Counted from the first letter of the stretch, positions 1 to 9,910 are shown. The stretch is DNA of 64,000 nucleotides from Halorubrum sp. JWXQ-INN 858 (GCF_009806985.1 NZ_WUAX01000016.1:370976-434975), one strand, 5' to 3'. The notes: generated by a model from the sequence alone, not told the origin. A program made the numbers and translations.

Positions 1-1781
1 TCCGGCATGACGACCCGGCCGACCGGGAGGTCGGGATCGCCCCGGTCGTCGACCGCCTGCAGGAGGTCCGCGACGACGTCGCGCGTGTACGTGACCGGGA
101 TCCCGGTGCGCCCGTCCGCCTCGCCGAACCCCTCCCCCGCGGCGTCGACGACGTCGTCGATCGTGACCCGAGCGTCGTCGCGCCGGACCTCCCCCGCCTC
201 GTACAGCCGCGCCGCCTCCAACAGTCCGACGTCCGCCGGGAGCCCGTCGGCGTCGATCCGGGTGACGACGGCGTAGAGGGCGGCGGCACCGAGCGCGTGG
301 GGCGCGAGCTCGCGTTCGCGTTCGGTGCCGTCGGCGTCGCGGACCGTCGTGGTGAACGCCTCCCGAACGAGCGCGTCGGTCGGCGCGGTCGAGTCGGTCG
401 GAGCGGCCACCCTGGCCTCGACAGCCGGATCGTCGCTCGTCCCCTCGGCGGTGGGGTCGTCCCCCGTGCTCCCGTCGACCACGCCACTGGCGATCCCGTC
501 GACCGCGCCACTGGCGATTCCGTCGACCGCGCTGTCGCCGACCGGGCGCATGCCGGCGGCCCCGTCGAGCTCACGGCGGAGGAGCGCCGTCTCCAGCCGT
601 CGGTCCGTGAGGTAGCGGAACTCGTGGCGGGTGAGCCGGCGTTTGAGCGCCTTCAGCGGGTCCGCACCATCGCGGTCGGCGTGGCGGTCGAGCTCGGCGT
701 CGAGGTCGGGATTGGAGATCACGATCAGCTGCGTGTCCACGTCCATTCCGATCCCCTTGTCGAGCTTGACGCGGCGCTCGTCGGGGACGTTGAGCAGCCG
801 CCGAAGCAGGTCGGCGTGTTGGCTCGCGTCCTCGACGACGGTCACGACGCCGTTGCCCTGCGAGAGGACGCCGTCGTAGCTGAACGCCTGCGGGTTCTTC
901 CGCCCGCGGGAGTCGAGCTCGCGGAGCATCCCCGCCATCCACGACCCGACCAGCCGCTCCTTCGGCGTCCCGTCGTCCTCCGCGTGGAGCACGCCGATCC
1001 CCTGTCCGACGTCGACGACGTAGCTCGTCACGCGCAGGTGATCGCGGTCGGTGATCGCCGAGAACAGCTCCCGACGCCCCTCGTCGCGGTAGACGGATTC
1101 GAGGTACTCGTACGCCTCGCGGCTGAACGGGTCGAGATCGCCGTCGACGGCGATCGGGTACGACGGGTCCGTCGTCGACGCGATCTCCGCTGCCAGGCGA
1201 TCGCGAACCGCCGCGGGGAACACCGACAGCGGGTGCGTCTGTACGGGGCTCCGATACCACTCCGCGACGTCGCCGTCGCTCCCGTACGAGAGCGACCGAC
1301 CGGTCGCCGCCCCGGAGACGTTCCACTCGACGGTGTACCGCCGGCCCTCGGCGGTGCGCGAGAACTCGCGGAGCCCGTTGATCAGACACCGCTTGAACTC
1401 CGATTTCCCGGTGGCGGTCGGACCGTCGATCCAGACGATCTTCTCGTCACGGCCACGTCCCGCCGCGGACGCCTTGAGGTCGTCGACGAAGCCGTTGAGC
1501 GCCGCGGTGTTGCCCAGCACGGCGTGTTCGCCGCCGTTGGACGGATCGTCGAAGAAGCGGTAGCGCTCCAGCCGCTCGCCGCGCTCGACGACCTCGCGGG
1601 TGCCACACGACTCGATGGCAGCGAGGACGTAGGCGGCCCCGGAGGCCGCCGCGAGCGGGTTCTCGAGGACGCGCTCGACGTACGCCGCGAGGCTCATCGG
1701 CGGGTCGTACGCGCCGTGGATCGCCTCGTCGGCCTCGCGAACGAACCGCTCGCCCGCAGGAGATCGGTTACGGCCCGCCAT
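1..1781 (-). CDS. PrkA-type serine protein kinase, second copy (3' end outside window)
   Basis: Open to the window edge on the minus strand for 593 codons. It starts at ATG 1781, 14 nt inside the end of the upstream kinase gene, so the two are probably translated together. A Walker A motif GPTATGKS lies at about residues 120-127, in the same layout as the neighbour. The family comprises AAA+-like PrkA proteins that haloarchaea often encode as a tandem pair. About residues 400-450 are low-complexity with repeats of the type DGIAS, copied by a short tandem DNA duplication near 483-531. The substrate is unknown. The family call is firm; kinase activity is inferred from family naming. Confidence 0.85.
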   Translation of the reverse strand, partial: MAGRNRSPAGERFVREADEAIHGAYDPPMSLAAYVERVLENPLAAASGAAYVLAAIESCGTREVVERGERLERYRFFDDPSNGGEHAVLGNTAALNGFVDDLKASAAGRGRDEKIVWIDGPTATGKSEFKRCLINGLREFSRTAEGRRYTVEWNVSGAATGRSLSYGSDGDVAEWYRSPVQTHPLSVFPAAVRDRLAAEIASTTDPSYPIAVDGDLDPFSREAYEYLESVYRDEGRRELFSAITDRDHLRVTSYVVDVGQGIGVLHAEDDGTPKERLVGSWMAGMLRELDSRGRKNPQAFSYDGVLSQGNGVVTVVEDASQHADLLRRLLNVPDERRVKLDKGIGMDVDTQLIVISNPDLDAELDRHADRDGADPLKALKRRLTRHEFRYLTDRRLETALLRRELDGAAGMRPVGDSAVDGIASGAVDGIASGVVDGSTGDDPTAEGTSDDPAVEARVAAPTDSTAPTDALVREAFTTTVRDADGTERERELAPHALGAAALYAVVTRIDADGLPADVGLLEAARLYEAGEVRRDDARVTIDDVVDAAGEGFGEADGRTGIPVTYTRDVVADLLQAVDDRGDPDLPVGRVVMP

Positions 1782-3843
1782 CCTCGATCTCCGAGCGGGC
1801 GACGGCGGCACCCGCGTACTCCAGCGCCTCCGCCGCGCCGTCCGCGGAGTAGCCGCGATCGATCAGGGCGTCGACCCACGCGCTCCGGTCCTCCTCGTCG
1901 AGGTCCGTCGCCGAGACCAGCGCGGAGAAGTTGATGTTGTGTTTCTTGTCCTCCCAGAGCTTGCGCTCGAGCGCCCGGCGGAGCCGGTCGTTCTCCTGCG
2001 GGTCGAAGCCGCGCCCCTCGCGGGCGCGCCGGGAGACCCAGTTCGACACCTCCTGTCTGAAGTCGTCCTTGCGGTCCGAGGGGACGTCGAGCTGCTCCTC
2101 GACGGCCCGGAGGAACGTCTCGTCGGGCTCCGTCTCGCGGCCGGTGAGCGCGTCGTCGACGGTGGCGTCGTCGATGTACGCCATCACGTGGTCCATGTAC
2201 TTCTCGCCCTGTCGACGGAGCTCGTCGACGTCGTACGCCAACGCGTGTCTGACGTCCTCGATGGCGCGCTCGCGGTACTCCTCGCGCACGGTGTCGAGCA
2301 GCCGCTCGTACCGCTGTAGGTCGTCGGCCGCGATGGAACCGTGGCCGCCGAGGTTCGCCTCGAAGTGGTCGAAGACGGACAGCGGCGAGAGGTGACTCCG
2401 GCCGCGGTGGGTGGCGTCCATGATCGCCTCGGCGATCTCGTCGCCGATGAACCGGGCGGAGATACCGTCCATCCCTTCGCCGATGTCGGCCGTCTCCGCG
2501 CCGTCCTCGCGGAGCTTGCGGACGTCGATCTCCTCGTCCTCCAGCTCGCCGTTGTACACCTTCGCTTTGTCCAGCAGGCTCACCGTCCCGTCGGTCGGCT
2601 CCTCGATCCGCGTGAGGACGCCGAACAGCCCGGCCATCTCCAGCGTGTGGGGCTCGACGTGGACCGTCGGCACGTCGGCGTTGGCCAACATCCGTCCGTA
2701 GATCCGCGCCTCGCTGTCGTATTCCAACACGTACGGGTAATCGATCCGCTTGGTGCGGTCGTTGAACGCCTCCATCTTCTCGTCGCCCGTCTTCTCGCGG
2801 TACTCCGGCATGTTCGTCCGGCCGACGATCACCTGGTCGATGTCGATCCGCGGGTTGTTCTTGGGTTTGATCGTCGACTCCTGTGAGGCGTGCAGGAAGT
2901 CGTAGAGGAACTCCCGCTGGAGCTTCAACAGCTCCTCGCCGGAGAACAGCCCGCGGTTCGCGTTACAGAACGCGCCGGCGTAGTCGAACGCCCGCGGATC
3001 CGACTCGCCGTAGACGGCCAGTTTCGAGTAGTTGACGTCGCCGGTGAGCTCCGTCTCGTCCTGGTTCTTCTTGTCCTTCGGCTCGAACGTCTCGATGCAC
3101 TCGCGGCGGTTCTCGTTGGCGATCAGGCGGACGACCTCGACGTGGTTCTCTAAGACGGCCCGGAGGTCGTCGTCGTAGTGGGCCAACAGCTCGTTCAAGT
3201 AGAACTCGGAGGCGGGGTCCGGGTGCTGGTCGTTCCGGAGGGTGTACGGCGCGTCGAGTCGCTCGTTGAGGTCGTCGAGGACCGCCTGTCGCTGTACGGC
3301 CGGGAGCAACACGAGCGGGTCCTGATTCATCGGGGACCGGACGACGTCGTCGGCGGGGTCCTGGTCGTCGATGACGGACCGGAGGTCGACCCAACGGAAC
3401 GTGTACATCCGGCCGGCCGGCTCGCGGGTGTACGCCTCGAAGTAGCGACGGACGAGCCAGTCGAAGTGCGACTTCCCCGAACCGACAGGGCCGAGCAGGA
3501 GCTTGATCCGTTTCTCGGGGCCCAACCCCCGCGCCCCGGACTTCACCTTGTTGACGAACTCGTGGATCGCCTCGTGGATCCCCCGTCCGAAGAAGACGTT
3601 CTCGCCGTCGTGGAGGGGGTCATCGGCCGCGAGCGCGTACTCGACGACGCCGCGCCCCTCGTCGTATCGGGTGCCGTAGTGGTCGAACATGTCCGCGACG
3701 CGCTGGTGGGCGTTGCGCGCGACGCGTGGGTCCTCGTACAGCGTATCGAGGTACCAGTCGAACGACCGCGCCTCCCTGAGGTCGTCGGGGACGTCCTCGC
3801 GGTACTCCTCGCTGAGCCGTTCGAGCGTTTGTCTGTCTGCCAT
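1768..3843 (-). CDS. prkA: PrkA family serine protein kinase (AAA+ type)
   Basis: This 691-aa protein has the PrkA layout. An N-terminal helical part is followed by Walker A GPVGSGKS at residues 118-125. The central region contains conserved NRGLFSGEELLK and GRTNMPEY stretches typical of PrkA AAA domains, and an arginine-rich C-terminal part follows. PrkA proteins work with YeaH (DUF444) and SpoVR proteins in stress or starvation responses; those partners would lie to the left and are not seen here. It is the first gene of a pair whose second copy overlaps its stop codon. A TATA-like element and a palindrome lie in the 344-bp upstream gap. Confidence 0.9.
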   Translation of the reverse strand: MADRQTLERLSEEYREDVPDDLREARSFDWYLDTLYEDPRVARNAHQRVADMFDHYGTRYDEGRGVVEYALAADDPLHDGENVFFGRGIHEAIHEFVNKVKSGARGLGPEKRIKLLLGPVGSGKSHFDWLVRRYFEAYTREPAGRMYTFRWVDLRSVIDDQDPADDVVRSPMNQDPLVLLPAVQRQAVLDDLNERLDAPYTLRNDQHPDPASEFYLNELLAHYDDDLRAVLENHVEVVRLIANENRRECIETFEPKDKKNQDETELTGDVNYSKLAVYGESDPRAFDYAGAFCNANRGLFSGEELLKLQREFLYDFLHASQESTIKPKNNPRIDIDQVIVGRTNMPEYREKTGDEKMEAFNDRTKRIDYPYVLEYDSEARIYGRMLANADVPTVHVEPHTLEMAGLFGVLTRIEEPTDGTVSLLDKAKVYNGELEDEEIDVRKLREDGAETADIGEGMDGISARFIGDEIAEAIMDATHRGRSHLSPLSVFDHFEANLGGHGSIAADDLQRYERLLDTVREEYRERAIEDVRHALAYDVDELRRQGEKYMDHVMAYIDDATVDDALTGRETEPDETFLRAVEEQLDVPSDRKDDFRQEVSNWVSRRAREGRGFDPQENDRLRRALERKLWEDKKHNINFSALVSATDLDEEDRSAWVDALIDRGYSADGAAEALEYAGAAVARSEIEDGGP

Positions 3844-4187
3844 GGTGTCTCCGACCCGGACGGGTCGAGTCGACGGTCGCCGCGTTCTCCACCGCGATGA
3901 TGGGGGACGGACGCACGGCTCTCCGTGGCGTCTCCGTACACCCCATCGACGCGTGACGACACACCGTCGGGAACCAACGCGCGGGCAGCGGTCGTTTCGG
4001 CCCGTAACCGAGACTAGATATGTGAGAGGGATTCACACACATAAATGTGTCGGCGAGTGTCACACGATCCGGCGGCTCGATCGGTCGCCGTCGGCGCGTT
4101 CGCCCGTCACTCGCCGACGGACCGACAGGGCAGTTTAAATACTCACCGTCGGATCGACGGCGCTCCGCGATCGATGCCCACGAAGCG
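3844..4187. promoter_or_regulatory. Intergenic gap with palindrome upstream of prkA
   Basis: This gap holds no credible gene. At 4037-4050 there is a palindrome, ACACAT-AA-ATGTGT. Its minus-strand reading ATTTATGTG resembles a TATA box, about 195 nt before the prkA start, so a long leader or an unseen promoter is implied. A second AT-rich patch (TTTAAATACTC) at about 4134-4144 may belong to the 3' side of the stress-protein gene. Confidence 0.4.
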
Positions 4188-4616
4188 TCACGCGCCGCCG
4201 ACGACGACCGGACAGTCGGCCTCGAGGATGACCGTCTGAGCGACGCTCCCGAAGAGCGCCTTGCCCGCGGGCGAGCGACCCTTGCCGCCGATGACGACGT
4301 AGCGGGCGTCCACGTCGGCGGCGTGTTCGAGGATCGAGTCCGTCGGCTCCCCGTCCAGCCCGACGAACTCGACGTCGACGTCGCCCGAGAGCGCCTCGGA
4401 ACCGAGCGCCCCGTGGATGTGATCGCGGGCGACGTCGTCCCGCGAAAGGGTGTCGCCGCCGGCGGAGACGTGCTCGCGCTGGATCGCCGCGAACTCGGTC
4501 GAAGGGACCGCGTGGACGACGGACAGCGAGTCGTCGAACGCGCGCGCGAGCGACAGTCCCTCTTTGACGATCGATCCGGCTTGCTCGTCCGTGTCGACGG
4601 CCGCAACGATGACCAT
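4188..4616 (-). CDS. Universal stress protein (UspA family)
   Basis: A single Usp domain of 142 aa, a normal length. It starts with the hydrophobic beta strand VIVAAVDTDE. Near the C-terminus it carries the ATP-binding signature GGKGRSPAGKALFGSVAQ, matching the family pattern G-x2-G-x9-G-S/T. Usp proteins bind ATP and are made under stress; a precise role cannot be read from sequence. It is monocistronic, 103 nt beyond the 3' end of the TRAP permease gene and on the same strand. The minus-strand TATATACC sequence near 4653-4660 is a good TATA box about 40 nt before the ATG. Confidence 0.92.
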   Translation of the reverse strand: MVIVAAVDTDEQAGSIVKEGLSLARAFDDSLSVVHAVPSTEFAAIQREHVSAGGDTLSRDDVARDHIHGALGSEALSGDVDVEFVGLDGEPTDSILEHAADVDARYVVIGGKGRSPAGKALFGSVAQTVILEADCPVVVGGA

Positions 4617-4719
4617 ACGCGTCTCCCGTCAGCCGTGGCGTTAGCTCTTTTGGTATATATACTCCCGACGGAGGAACGGCGGTCCCGGAGGCGCGAGGCC
4701 GCGAGGTCGTCGCGGCGGC

Positions 4720-6810
4720 TCAGTCCGCCGTGACGCCGCTCGGCTCCGCGGCGTTGACCGCGGCGTACTGCTTGGCGAACACGACACCCAGGATCACGAT
4801 CCCGACCCCGTCGGTGAGCACGTCCGGGAACATGAGCGTCAACGCCCCAGCGAGCAACAGCACCCGCTCGACGATGGACGCGTCTTTCAGCAGGTACGCC
4901 TGCGTCGACGCCGACAGCGCGATCACGCCGACGATGGCGGTACTGACGCTGATGACGATGTCGACGGGTTCACCGATGAGCAACAGCTCGGTCCCGTAAA
5001 CGAACAGGTACGGGATGATGAACCCGACGCTCGCGATGTTGATCGCCGTGAATCCCGTTTTCCACGGGTCGGATTCGGCGATCCCGCTGGCGGTGAACAC
5101 CGCGAGCATGATCGGCGGCGTGATCGCGGAGATGATCGCGAAGTAGAAGATGAACAGGTGTGCCGCGAGCAGGTCGACGCCGAACTGCGTGAGCGCCGGG
5201 GCACCGAGCGCCGCGACGACGACGTACGCCGCCGTCGTCGGCAGCCCCATCCCGAGCAGGATCGACGCGATCATCGTCAACACCAGCGCGATGAAGACGA
5301 CCCCGCCGGACAGCGACGCCACGAGCGAGGAGAACTTCAGGCCGAGGCCCGTCAGGGTGACCACGCCGACGACGATCCCCGCAGTCGCACAGGCGGCCGC
5401 GACGAGGATCGTCATCCGAATGCCCCGTTCGAGCCCGTCGGCGAGCAGCTGGAGCGAGTCCCGCAGCAGCCGCCCGACGCTCTCGCCGGAGTCGGGATCA
5501 CGCAGGTCGGACAGCCGCCGGATCCGGTTGGGGAAGACGCAGACGATGATCGCGAGCAGGATCGCCCAGAACCCCGCACGCATCGCGGTGAACCCCTGCA
5601 CGAGCATGAAGACGAGCACGATGATCGGCAGGGTGTAGTAGAACCGGTAGATGAGCAGCGTCCGCGAGTCGGGCAGCTGGGACTTCGGCAGCCCCTCGAG
5701 GCCCTGTTTCTTCGCGCGGAAGTGAACCGCCATCCCCACACAGAGGAAGAACAGCATCGCCGGAACCGTCGCCGAGATGATGATGTCGGCGTAGCTGATC
5801 CCGGTCCAGACGGCCATGATGAACGCGCCCGCGCCCATCACCGGCGGCATGATCTGGCCGCCGGAGGACGCCGACGACTCGACGGCCGCGGCGTAGTAGT
5901 CGTCGAAGCCCGTCCGCTTCATGAGCGGGATGGTGAACGCGCCCGTCGTCGCCGTGTTGGCGACGGCGCTCCCGTTGAGACTCGCCATGAACCCGCTGGC
6001 GAGCACGGACGTCTTCGCCGGACCGCCCGAGAGCCGACCGGTGACTCCGTACGCGAGGTCGATGAACCAGTCGCCGATCCCGGTCACCTCGAGGAACGCC
6101 CCGAAGATGATGAAGAGGACGACGAACGTCGCGCTCACGCCCAGTGGGATCCCGAATATCCCCTCCGTAGTCATGTAGAGGTGCGAAAGGATCCGTTCGT
6201 AGCCGTACCCGCGGTGCGCGAGCAGGCCGGGCATCATGGGGCCGAGGAACGCGTAGACGACGAACGACGACGCGATGACCGGCAGGATGACCCCGGTCGT
6301 CCGGCGCGTCATCTCCAGGACGAGCACCAGCGTGAGCGCGCCGAAGATCGCGTCGAGGGTCGTCGGCGACCCGGCTCGAGCGGCCGCGCCGCCGTAGTTG
6401 ATCGCGTACGCGAGGTACAACACCGCCGGGAACGACAGCGCCGCAAGCACCCAGTCGTACCACGGGACGCGCTCGCCCGCCACGCCCTCCCAGGCCCCGT
6501 AGACCAGGAAGCTGAGCGCCATCATCACCGCGAGGTGGATCGGGCGGTTCGTGAACGCGCCCGGCACCCCGGTGTAGGCGGTCACGACGTGATACCCGCC
6601 GAGGGTCACGGCGAGGAACGTCACGACCTTCGCCACGAACGTCCCGTCGAGCTTGCGTTTCCCGTAGCCACTCAGGTGGGTCCCACGGCGAGAGGCCTCG
6701 GTCTCGTCGGTCTCGCTGAGGTCGAGCCCGAGGTCCGTCTCGGTCCCGTCGGGTGGCTCGGTGTCTGTTCCGTTCGTTTCCGGATCGGTGTCCTCGTTGT
6801 CGGTCGTCAT
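4720..6810 (-). CDS. TRAP transporter fused permease (TAXI type, DctQM)
   Basis: A 696-aa polytopic membrane protein. A hydrophilic, acidic N-terminal tail of about 55 residues is followed by a four-helix DctQ-like part and a twelve-helix DctM-like part, the usual fused 4TM-12TM subunit. Typical TRAP stretches are visible, such as NGSAVANTATTGAFTIPLMK and GQIMPPVMGAGAFIMA in the substrate-gating loops. It takes up an organic acid with a sodium or proton gradient, receiving ligand from the binding protein encoded two genes upstream. The order binding protein, DUF1850, permease is the standard TAXI operon. The substrate is not predictable. Confidence 0.93.
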   Translation of the reverse strand: MTTDNEDTDPETNGTDTEPPDGTETDLGLDLSETDETEASRRGTHLSGYGKRKLDGTFVAKVVTFLAVTLGGYHVVTAYTGVPGAFTNRPIHLAVMMALSFLVYGAWEGVAGERVPWYDWVLAALSFPAVLYLAYAINYGGAAARAGSPTTLDAIFGALTLVLVLEMTRRTTGVILPVIASSFVVYAFLGPMMPGLLAHRGYGYERILSHLYMTTEGIFGIPLGVSATFVVLFIIFGAFLEVTGIGDWFIDLAYGVTGRLSGGPAKTSVLASGFMASLNGSAVANTATTGAFTIPLMKRTGFDDYYAAAVESSASSGGQIMPPVMGAGAFIMAVWTGISYADIIISATVPAMLFFLCVGMAVHFRAKKQGLEGLPKSQLPDSRTLLIYRFYYTLPIIVLVFMLVQGFTAMRAGFWAILLAIIVCVFPNRIRRLSDLRDPDSGESVGRLLRDSLQLLADGLERGIRMTILVAAACATAGIVVGVVTLTGLGLKFSSLVASLSGGVVFIALVLTMIASILLGMGLPTTAAYVVVAALGAPALTQFGVDLLAAHLFIFYFAIISAITPPIMLAVFTASGIAESDPWKTGFTAINIASVGFIIPYLFVYGTELLLIGEPVDIVISVSTAIVGVIALSASTQAYLLKDASIVERVLLLAGALTLMFPDVLTDGVGIVILGVVFAKQYAAVNAAEPSGVTAD

Positions 6811-6816
6811 GGTTCG

Positions 6817-7317
6817 TTATCGTCCGTGGCTCCAGTACCGCTCGAGATAGCTCACGCGCTCGGTCGTCACCCGTACCGTCGACCACGTGTCCGCGTACGA
6901 GTCGAGAGGTCGGTCGTCCCCGTCGACGGTCAGGTAGTGGTCCTCGGAGTCGGAGATCCGGACCGCGAACGAGCCGACGCGTTCGTCGACGTCGACGACG
7001 GTCCGGTTCCCCTCGCGTCGTTCCGACCTGGTGTACCCGAGCCCCGCGGCGTTGTAGGCGTACTCCTCGCGTACCTGGTGTATCTCGCCGTCACGTACGG
7101 TGTACACCCCAGTCACGGGCGTCTTCTCGAACGAGTGGATGTACGTCACCGCGAAGGTCTCGTCCGGCTCGAGCGTGAACCGGTCGTACGTCTCTCCCGT
7201 CTCGGGGTTCTCGAGAACCACCGCGTCCTCCGCCGGCAGGGTCGCGGCGGCCGTCACGCTCGTGAGCGCCACGAGGACGACGACCGACGCGATAAGACCG
7301 AGCCGGCGGGACGACAT
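6817..7317 (-). CDS. DUF1850 domain protein of TAXI-TRAP operon
   Basis: A 166-aa protein with an N-terminal hydrophobic signal or anchor (residues about 7-27), so it probably acts outside the membrane. The DUF1850 hallmark is visible as FAVTYIHSFEKTPVTGVY, followed by an alanine-glycine stretch YNAAGLGY. The gene lies 5 nt after the binding protein and 6 nt before the permease, which is where DUF1850 genes regularly sit in TAXI operons. Its biochemical role is unknown; an accessory role in ligand capture is inferred from context only. Confidence 0.88.
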   Translation of the reverse strand: MSSRRLGLIASVVVLVALTSVTAAATLPAEDAVVLENPETGETYDRFTLEPDETFAVTYIHSFEKTPVTGVYTVRDGEIHQVREEYAYNAAGLGYTRSERREGNRTVVDVDERVGSFAVRISDSEDHYLTVDGDDRPLDSYADTWSTVRVTTERVSYLERYWSHGR

Positions 7318-7322
7318 CGCCC

Positions 7323-8288
7323 TTAGAGCCCCGCGTCGTCGAAGTACCGCTCCGCGCCGGGGTGGAGATCGATCGGGGCCGCACGCGCCGTCTCCTCGAA
7401 CTGTTCGGCGGCCGGGTGGACGTCCGCGAGCGTGTCGAGGTTCTCGTAAATGACCTCGGTGACGTCGTGGACGAAGTCCTCGTCGGCGTCCGCCTGGACG
7501 ATCATCGTGTTCGTCACGCCGGGCTGGTTGACGTCGTCGTCCTGGCCGGGGTAGGTGCCCGCCGGGATGACGCCGGGCGCGTAGTAGGGGAACTCCTCGT
7601 CGATGGCCTCGAGGTCCTCCTGGGGGAAGTCGAGCAGGCGGACGTCACGCTGGGAGGCGAGCTCCTCGATCGAGGAGGCCGGGAACGCGACGCTCCAGAA
7701 GCCGGCGTCGATGTTGCCGTCGAGCAGCGCGTCGGACGTCTCCGCGAACGAGAGCCGCTCCTCGTTGATGTCGTCGTAGCTCAGCCCGTACCACTCGAGC
7801 AGCTCCTCGGCGATGACCTCGGTCCCGCTGCCGGGGGCACCGACGCTCACGTCGAGGCCCTCGAGGTCCGCGAGCGTCTCGACGTCGGAGTCCTCGGGGA
7901 CCACGACCTGCGTCGCGTTCTGGTAGGCACCGAACGCCGCCTGCAGGTCGACGGGATCGTCGAAGTCACCCTCGCCGTTGACGGCGAGCAGCACGGAGTT
8001 CCCCAGCGCCAGCGCCATCGTCATCTCGCCGTCGCCGACGAGCCGACAGTTCTCGACGCTGGCCCCGGTGGACTCGGCCGTCGCGTCGATGCCGTCCATG
8101 TTGTTGTTCATGATGTCCGCCATGCCGCCGCCGAGGGGGTAGTAGACCCCGCCCGTTCCGCCGGTGCCGATGGTGACGAACTCCTGCCCGTCGTCGTCAG
8201 AACAGCCGGCGAGCCCGACCGCGCCCGCGACGCCCGCTGCCTTCAGGAAGGTACGCCTGTCGAACCCGCTCGTGTTTGCTGTCATCAC
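7323..8288 (-). CDS. TAXI family TRAP solute-binding lipoprotein
   Basis: A 321-aa secreted binding protein. The N-terminus has a twin-arginine motif (DRRTFLK) followed by a hydrophobic core and the lipobox LAGC, the usual route for haloarchaeal lipoproteins through Tat export. The mature part opens with FVTIGTGGTGGVYYPLGG, the signature of TAXI binding proteins, and includes SVGAPGSGTEV further in. It captures the ligand at the cell surface for the permease encoded downstream. It heads a three-gene operon, so its promoter in 8289-8423 drives all three. Confidence 0.94.
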   Translation of the reverse strand: MMTANTSGFDRRTFLKAAGVAGAVGLAGCSDDDGQEFVTIGTGGTGGVYYPLGGGMADIMNNNMDGIDATAESTGASVENCRLVGDGEMTMALALGNSVLLAVNGEGDFDDPVDLQAAFGAYQNATQVVVPEDSDVETLADLEGLDVSVGAPGSGTEVIAEELLEWYGLSYDDINEERLSFAETSDALLDGNIDAGFWSVAFPASSIEELASQRDVRLLDFPQEDLEAIDEEFPYYAPGVIPAGTYPGQDDDVNQPGVTNTMIVQADADEDFVHDVTEVIYENLDTLADVHPAAEQFEETARAAPIDLHPGAERYFDDAGL

Positions 8289-8423
8289 CTACCGTATCTG
8301 TTCGTCATCAATAAAAGATCGGATCGCGTCTGGTCGCGTCAATATTGCCTCAATATCCGTCGAAAAGTGGTAAAACCGGATGAGTTTCTAATTATTTTCC
8401 CAAACCGTTGCCGTACACGACAG

Positions 8424-9803
8424 TTATGACGACCGTTCGTCACTCTCGTCGGTTGCTCCGAGCTCCCCGTCCGATCCGTTCGTCTCACCCGGCCCGTCCA
8501 CGTCGTCCGACCCGTTCGTCTCACTCGGGCTGACCGATCCGCCCGCCTCATCCGTCCCGTCCGCTCGTCGAACCCGTACCCGCCTGATCCGGTTCCGGTC
8601 GACCGCGTCGACGGCGACGGTGACGCCGACGTCCGGGAACGCGACGACGTCGCCGACCGCGCCGACGCGGCCGAGGCGCGCGTTCACTAACCCGGCGACC
8701 GTCTCGTAGTCGCCGTCGCGGGGGAGGTCGATCCCCATCGCGTCGTTGACCTCGCCGACGGTCACCTCGCCGTTCACGAGCAGGCCGTCATGCGTGGGGC
8801 GGAGGAACCGCTCCTCGCCGACCTCGAATATCTCGCCGACGATCTCCTCGAGGATGTCCTCGACGGTGATGATCCCCTCGAACTCGCCGTACTCGTCGAC
8901 GACCGCGACCATCGGGAACCGACCGGCTTGCATCTCGGCTAACAGCGAGTCGAGACGGCGGGAGTCCGGGACGCTGATCGTCTCCATGAGCACGTCCTCG
9001 AGGGGGAGTCCCTCCCGAAGCGCCCGTTCAGCGTCGCGGACGTCGACCACGCCGACGACGTGTTCGCCCGTCTCGTCGTACACCGGGACGCGGGTGACGC
9101 GTTCGTCGGCGCAGACCCCGACGATCTCCGCGAGCGAGGCGTCGTTCCCGACGGCGACGACGTTCGGACGCGGCACCATCACCTCCCGCGCGGTCGTCCC
9201 CCCGAGCGCGAACACCCCCTCGACCATCCCGCGCTCGCCCTCGTCGATGGCCCCGACGCGCTCGCCGGTCGCCACCAACCGCTGCAGCTCGGCCCGGGTG
9301 AGCTCCGGGCGGGCGGCCGTTTCCGACTCCGTGATCCGGTTTATCGCGTCGGAGAGCGCCTCGAAGGCGATCGTGATCGGGGAGAGAAGGCGCTGAATGG
9401 CGGCGAGCGGGCGGGCGACCCGGAGGGCGAGCCGCTCGGCGTGTGCGACGCCGTACGACTTCGGCGTGATCTCCCCGACGACCAACACGAGGACGCTCAT
9501 CACGCCCGTGGCCAGCGCGGTCCCGCGGCCGACCCCGAACGCCGCCGCCAGCGCCGCCGTCGCCAGCGCGGTCATCCCGATGTTGACGACGTTGTTGCCG
9601 ACGAGGATCGTGACGAGGAGCCGGTGTGGGTCGTCCCGGAGGCGCGCGAGGACGGCCCCGCGACGGTCCCCGCCGTCGCGGAGGGCGGTGACGCGGTGAC
9701 GCTCCAGCGAGAAGACCGCGATCTCGCTGGCGGAGAAGAAGGCGCTGAATCCGAGGAGGACGGCGACGACGGCGCCGGTGAGGAGGAGCGAGTCGGTGAA
9801 CAT
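8424..9803 (-). CDS. CNNM/CorC-type membrane protein with CBS pair
   Basis: A 459-aa protein in the order CNNM/DUF21 transmembrane domain (about residues 1-180, beginning with four hydrophobic helices and the FSASEIA motif), two CBS domains (about 200-325, including VPVYDE and FPMVAVVDEYGEFEGIIT), a CorC/HlyC domain (about 335-415) and a Gly-Ser-Asp-rich tail of about 40 residues. Family members are linked to magnesium or sodium transport. The tail repeats ETNGSD-like words, probably from slippage. It diverges from polX across a 107-bp gap. Confidence 0.9.
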   Translation of the reverse strand: MFTDSLLLTGAVVAVLLGFSAFFSASEIAVFSLERHRVTALRDGGDRRGAVLARLRDDPHRLLVTILVGNNVVNIGMTALATAALAAAFGVGRGTALATGVMSVLVLVVGEITPKSYGVAHAERLALRVARPLAAIQRLLSPITIAFEALSDAINRITESETAARPELTRAELQRLVATGERVGAIDEGERGMVEGVFALGGTTAREVMVPRPNVVAVGNDASLAEIVGVCADERVTRVPVYDETGEHVVGVVDVRDAERALREGLPLEDVLMETISVPDSRRLDSLLAEMQAGRFPMVAVVDEYGEFEGIITVEDILEEIVGEIFEVGEERFLRPTHDGLLVNGEVTVGEVNDAMGIDLPRDGDYETVAGLVNARLGRVGAVGDVVAFPDVGVTVAVDAVDRNRIRRVRVRRADGTDEAGGSVSPSETNGSDDVDGPGETNGSDGELGATDESDERSS

Positions 9804-9877
9804 ACCGAGGTGTTCCGCCGGACGCAGTTATAAATGCGGTCCGGGCCGGCGTGGAGAGGCGACGGCTCCCGCCCGAG

Positions 9878-9884
9878 TATATAA
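9878..9884 (+). promoter_or_regulatory. TATA box of polX
   Basis: TATATAA lies about 30 nt before the ATG at 9911. That spacing predicts a leaderless or near-leaderless transcript and supports 9911 over any upstream in-frame start. Confidence 0.7.
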
Positions 9885-9910
9885 GCCCCGGCCCACCGAA
9901 ACGTCCGTCA

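Noticed and set aside
297..1934. Long plus-strand open frame
   Set aside because: It is the complement of the PrkA-type gene; its Arg/Val-rich composition is typical of antisense frames in GC-rich genomes.
5158..7326. 722-codon plus-strand frame over the TRAP operon
   Set aside because: Highly charged antisense shadow; the minus-strand frames show clear membrane and binding-protein families.
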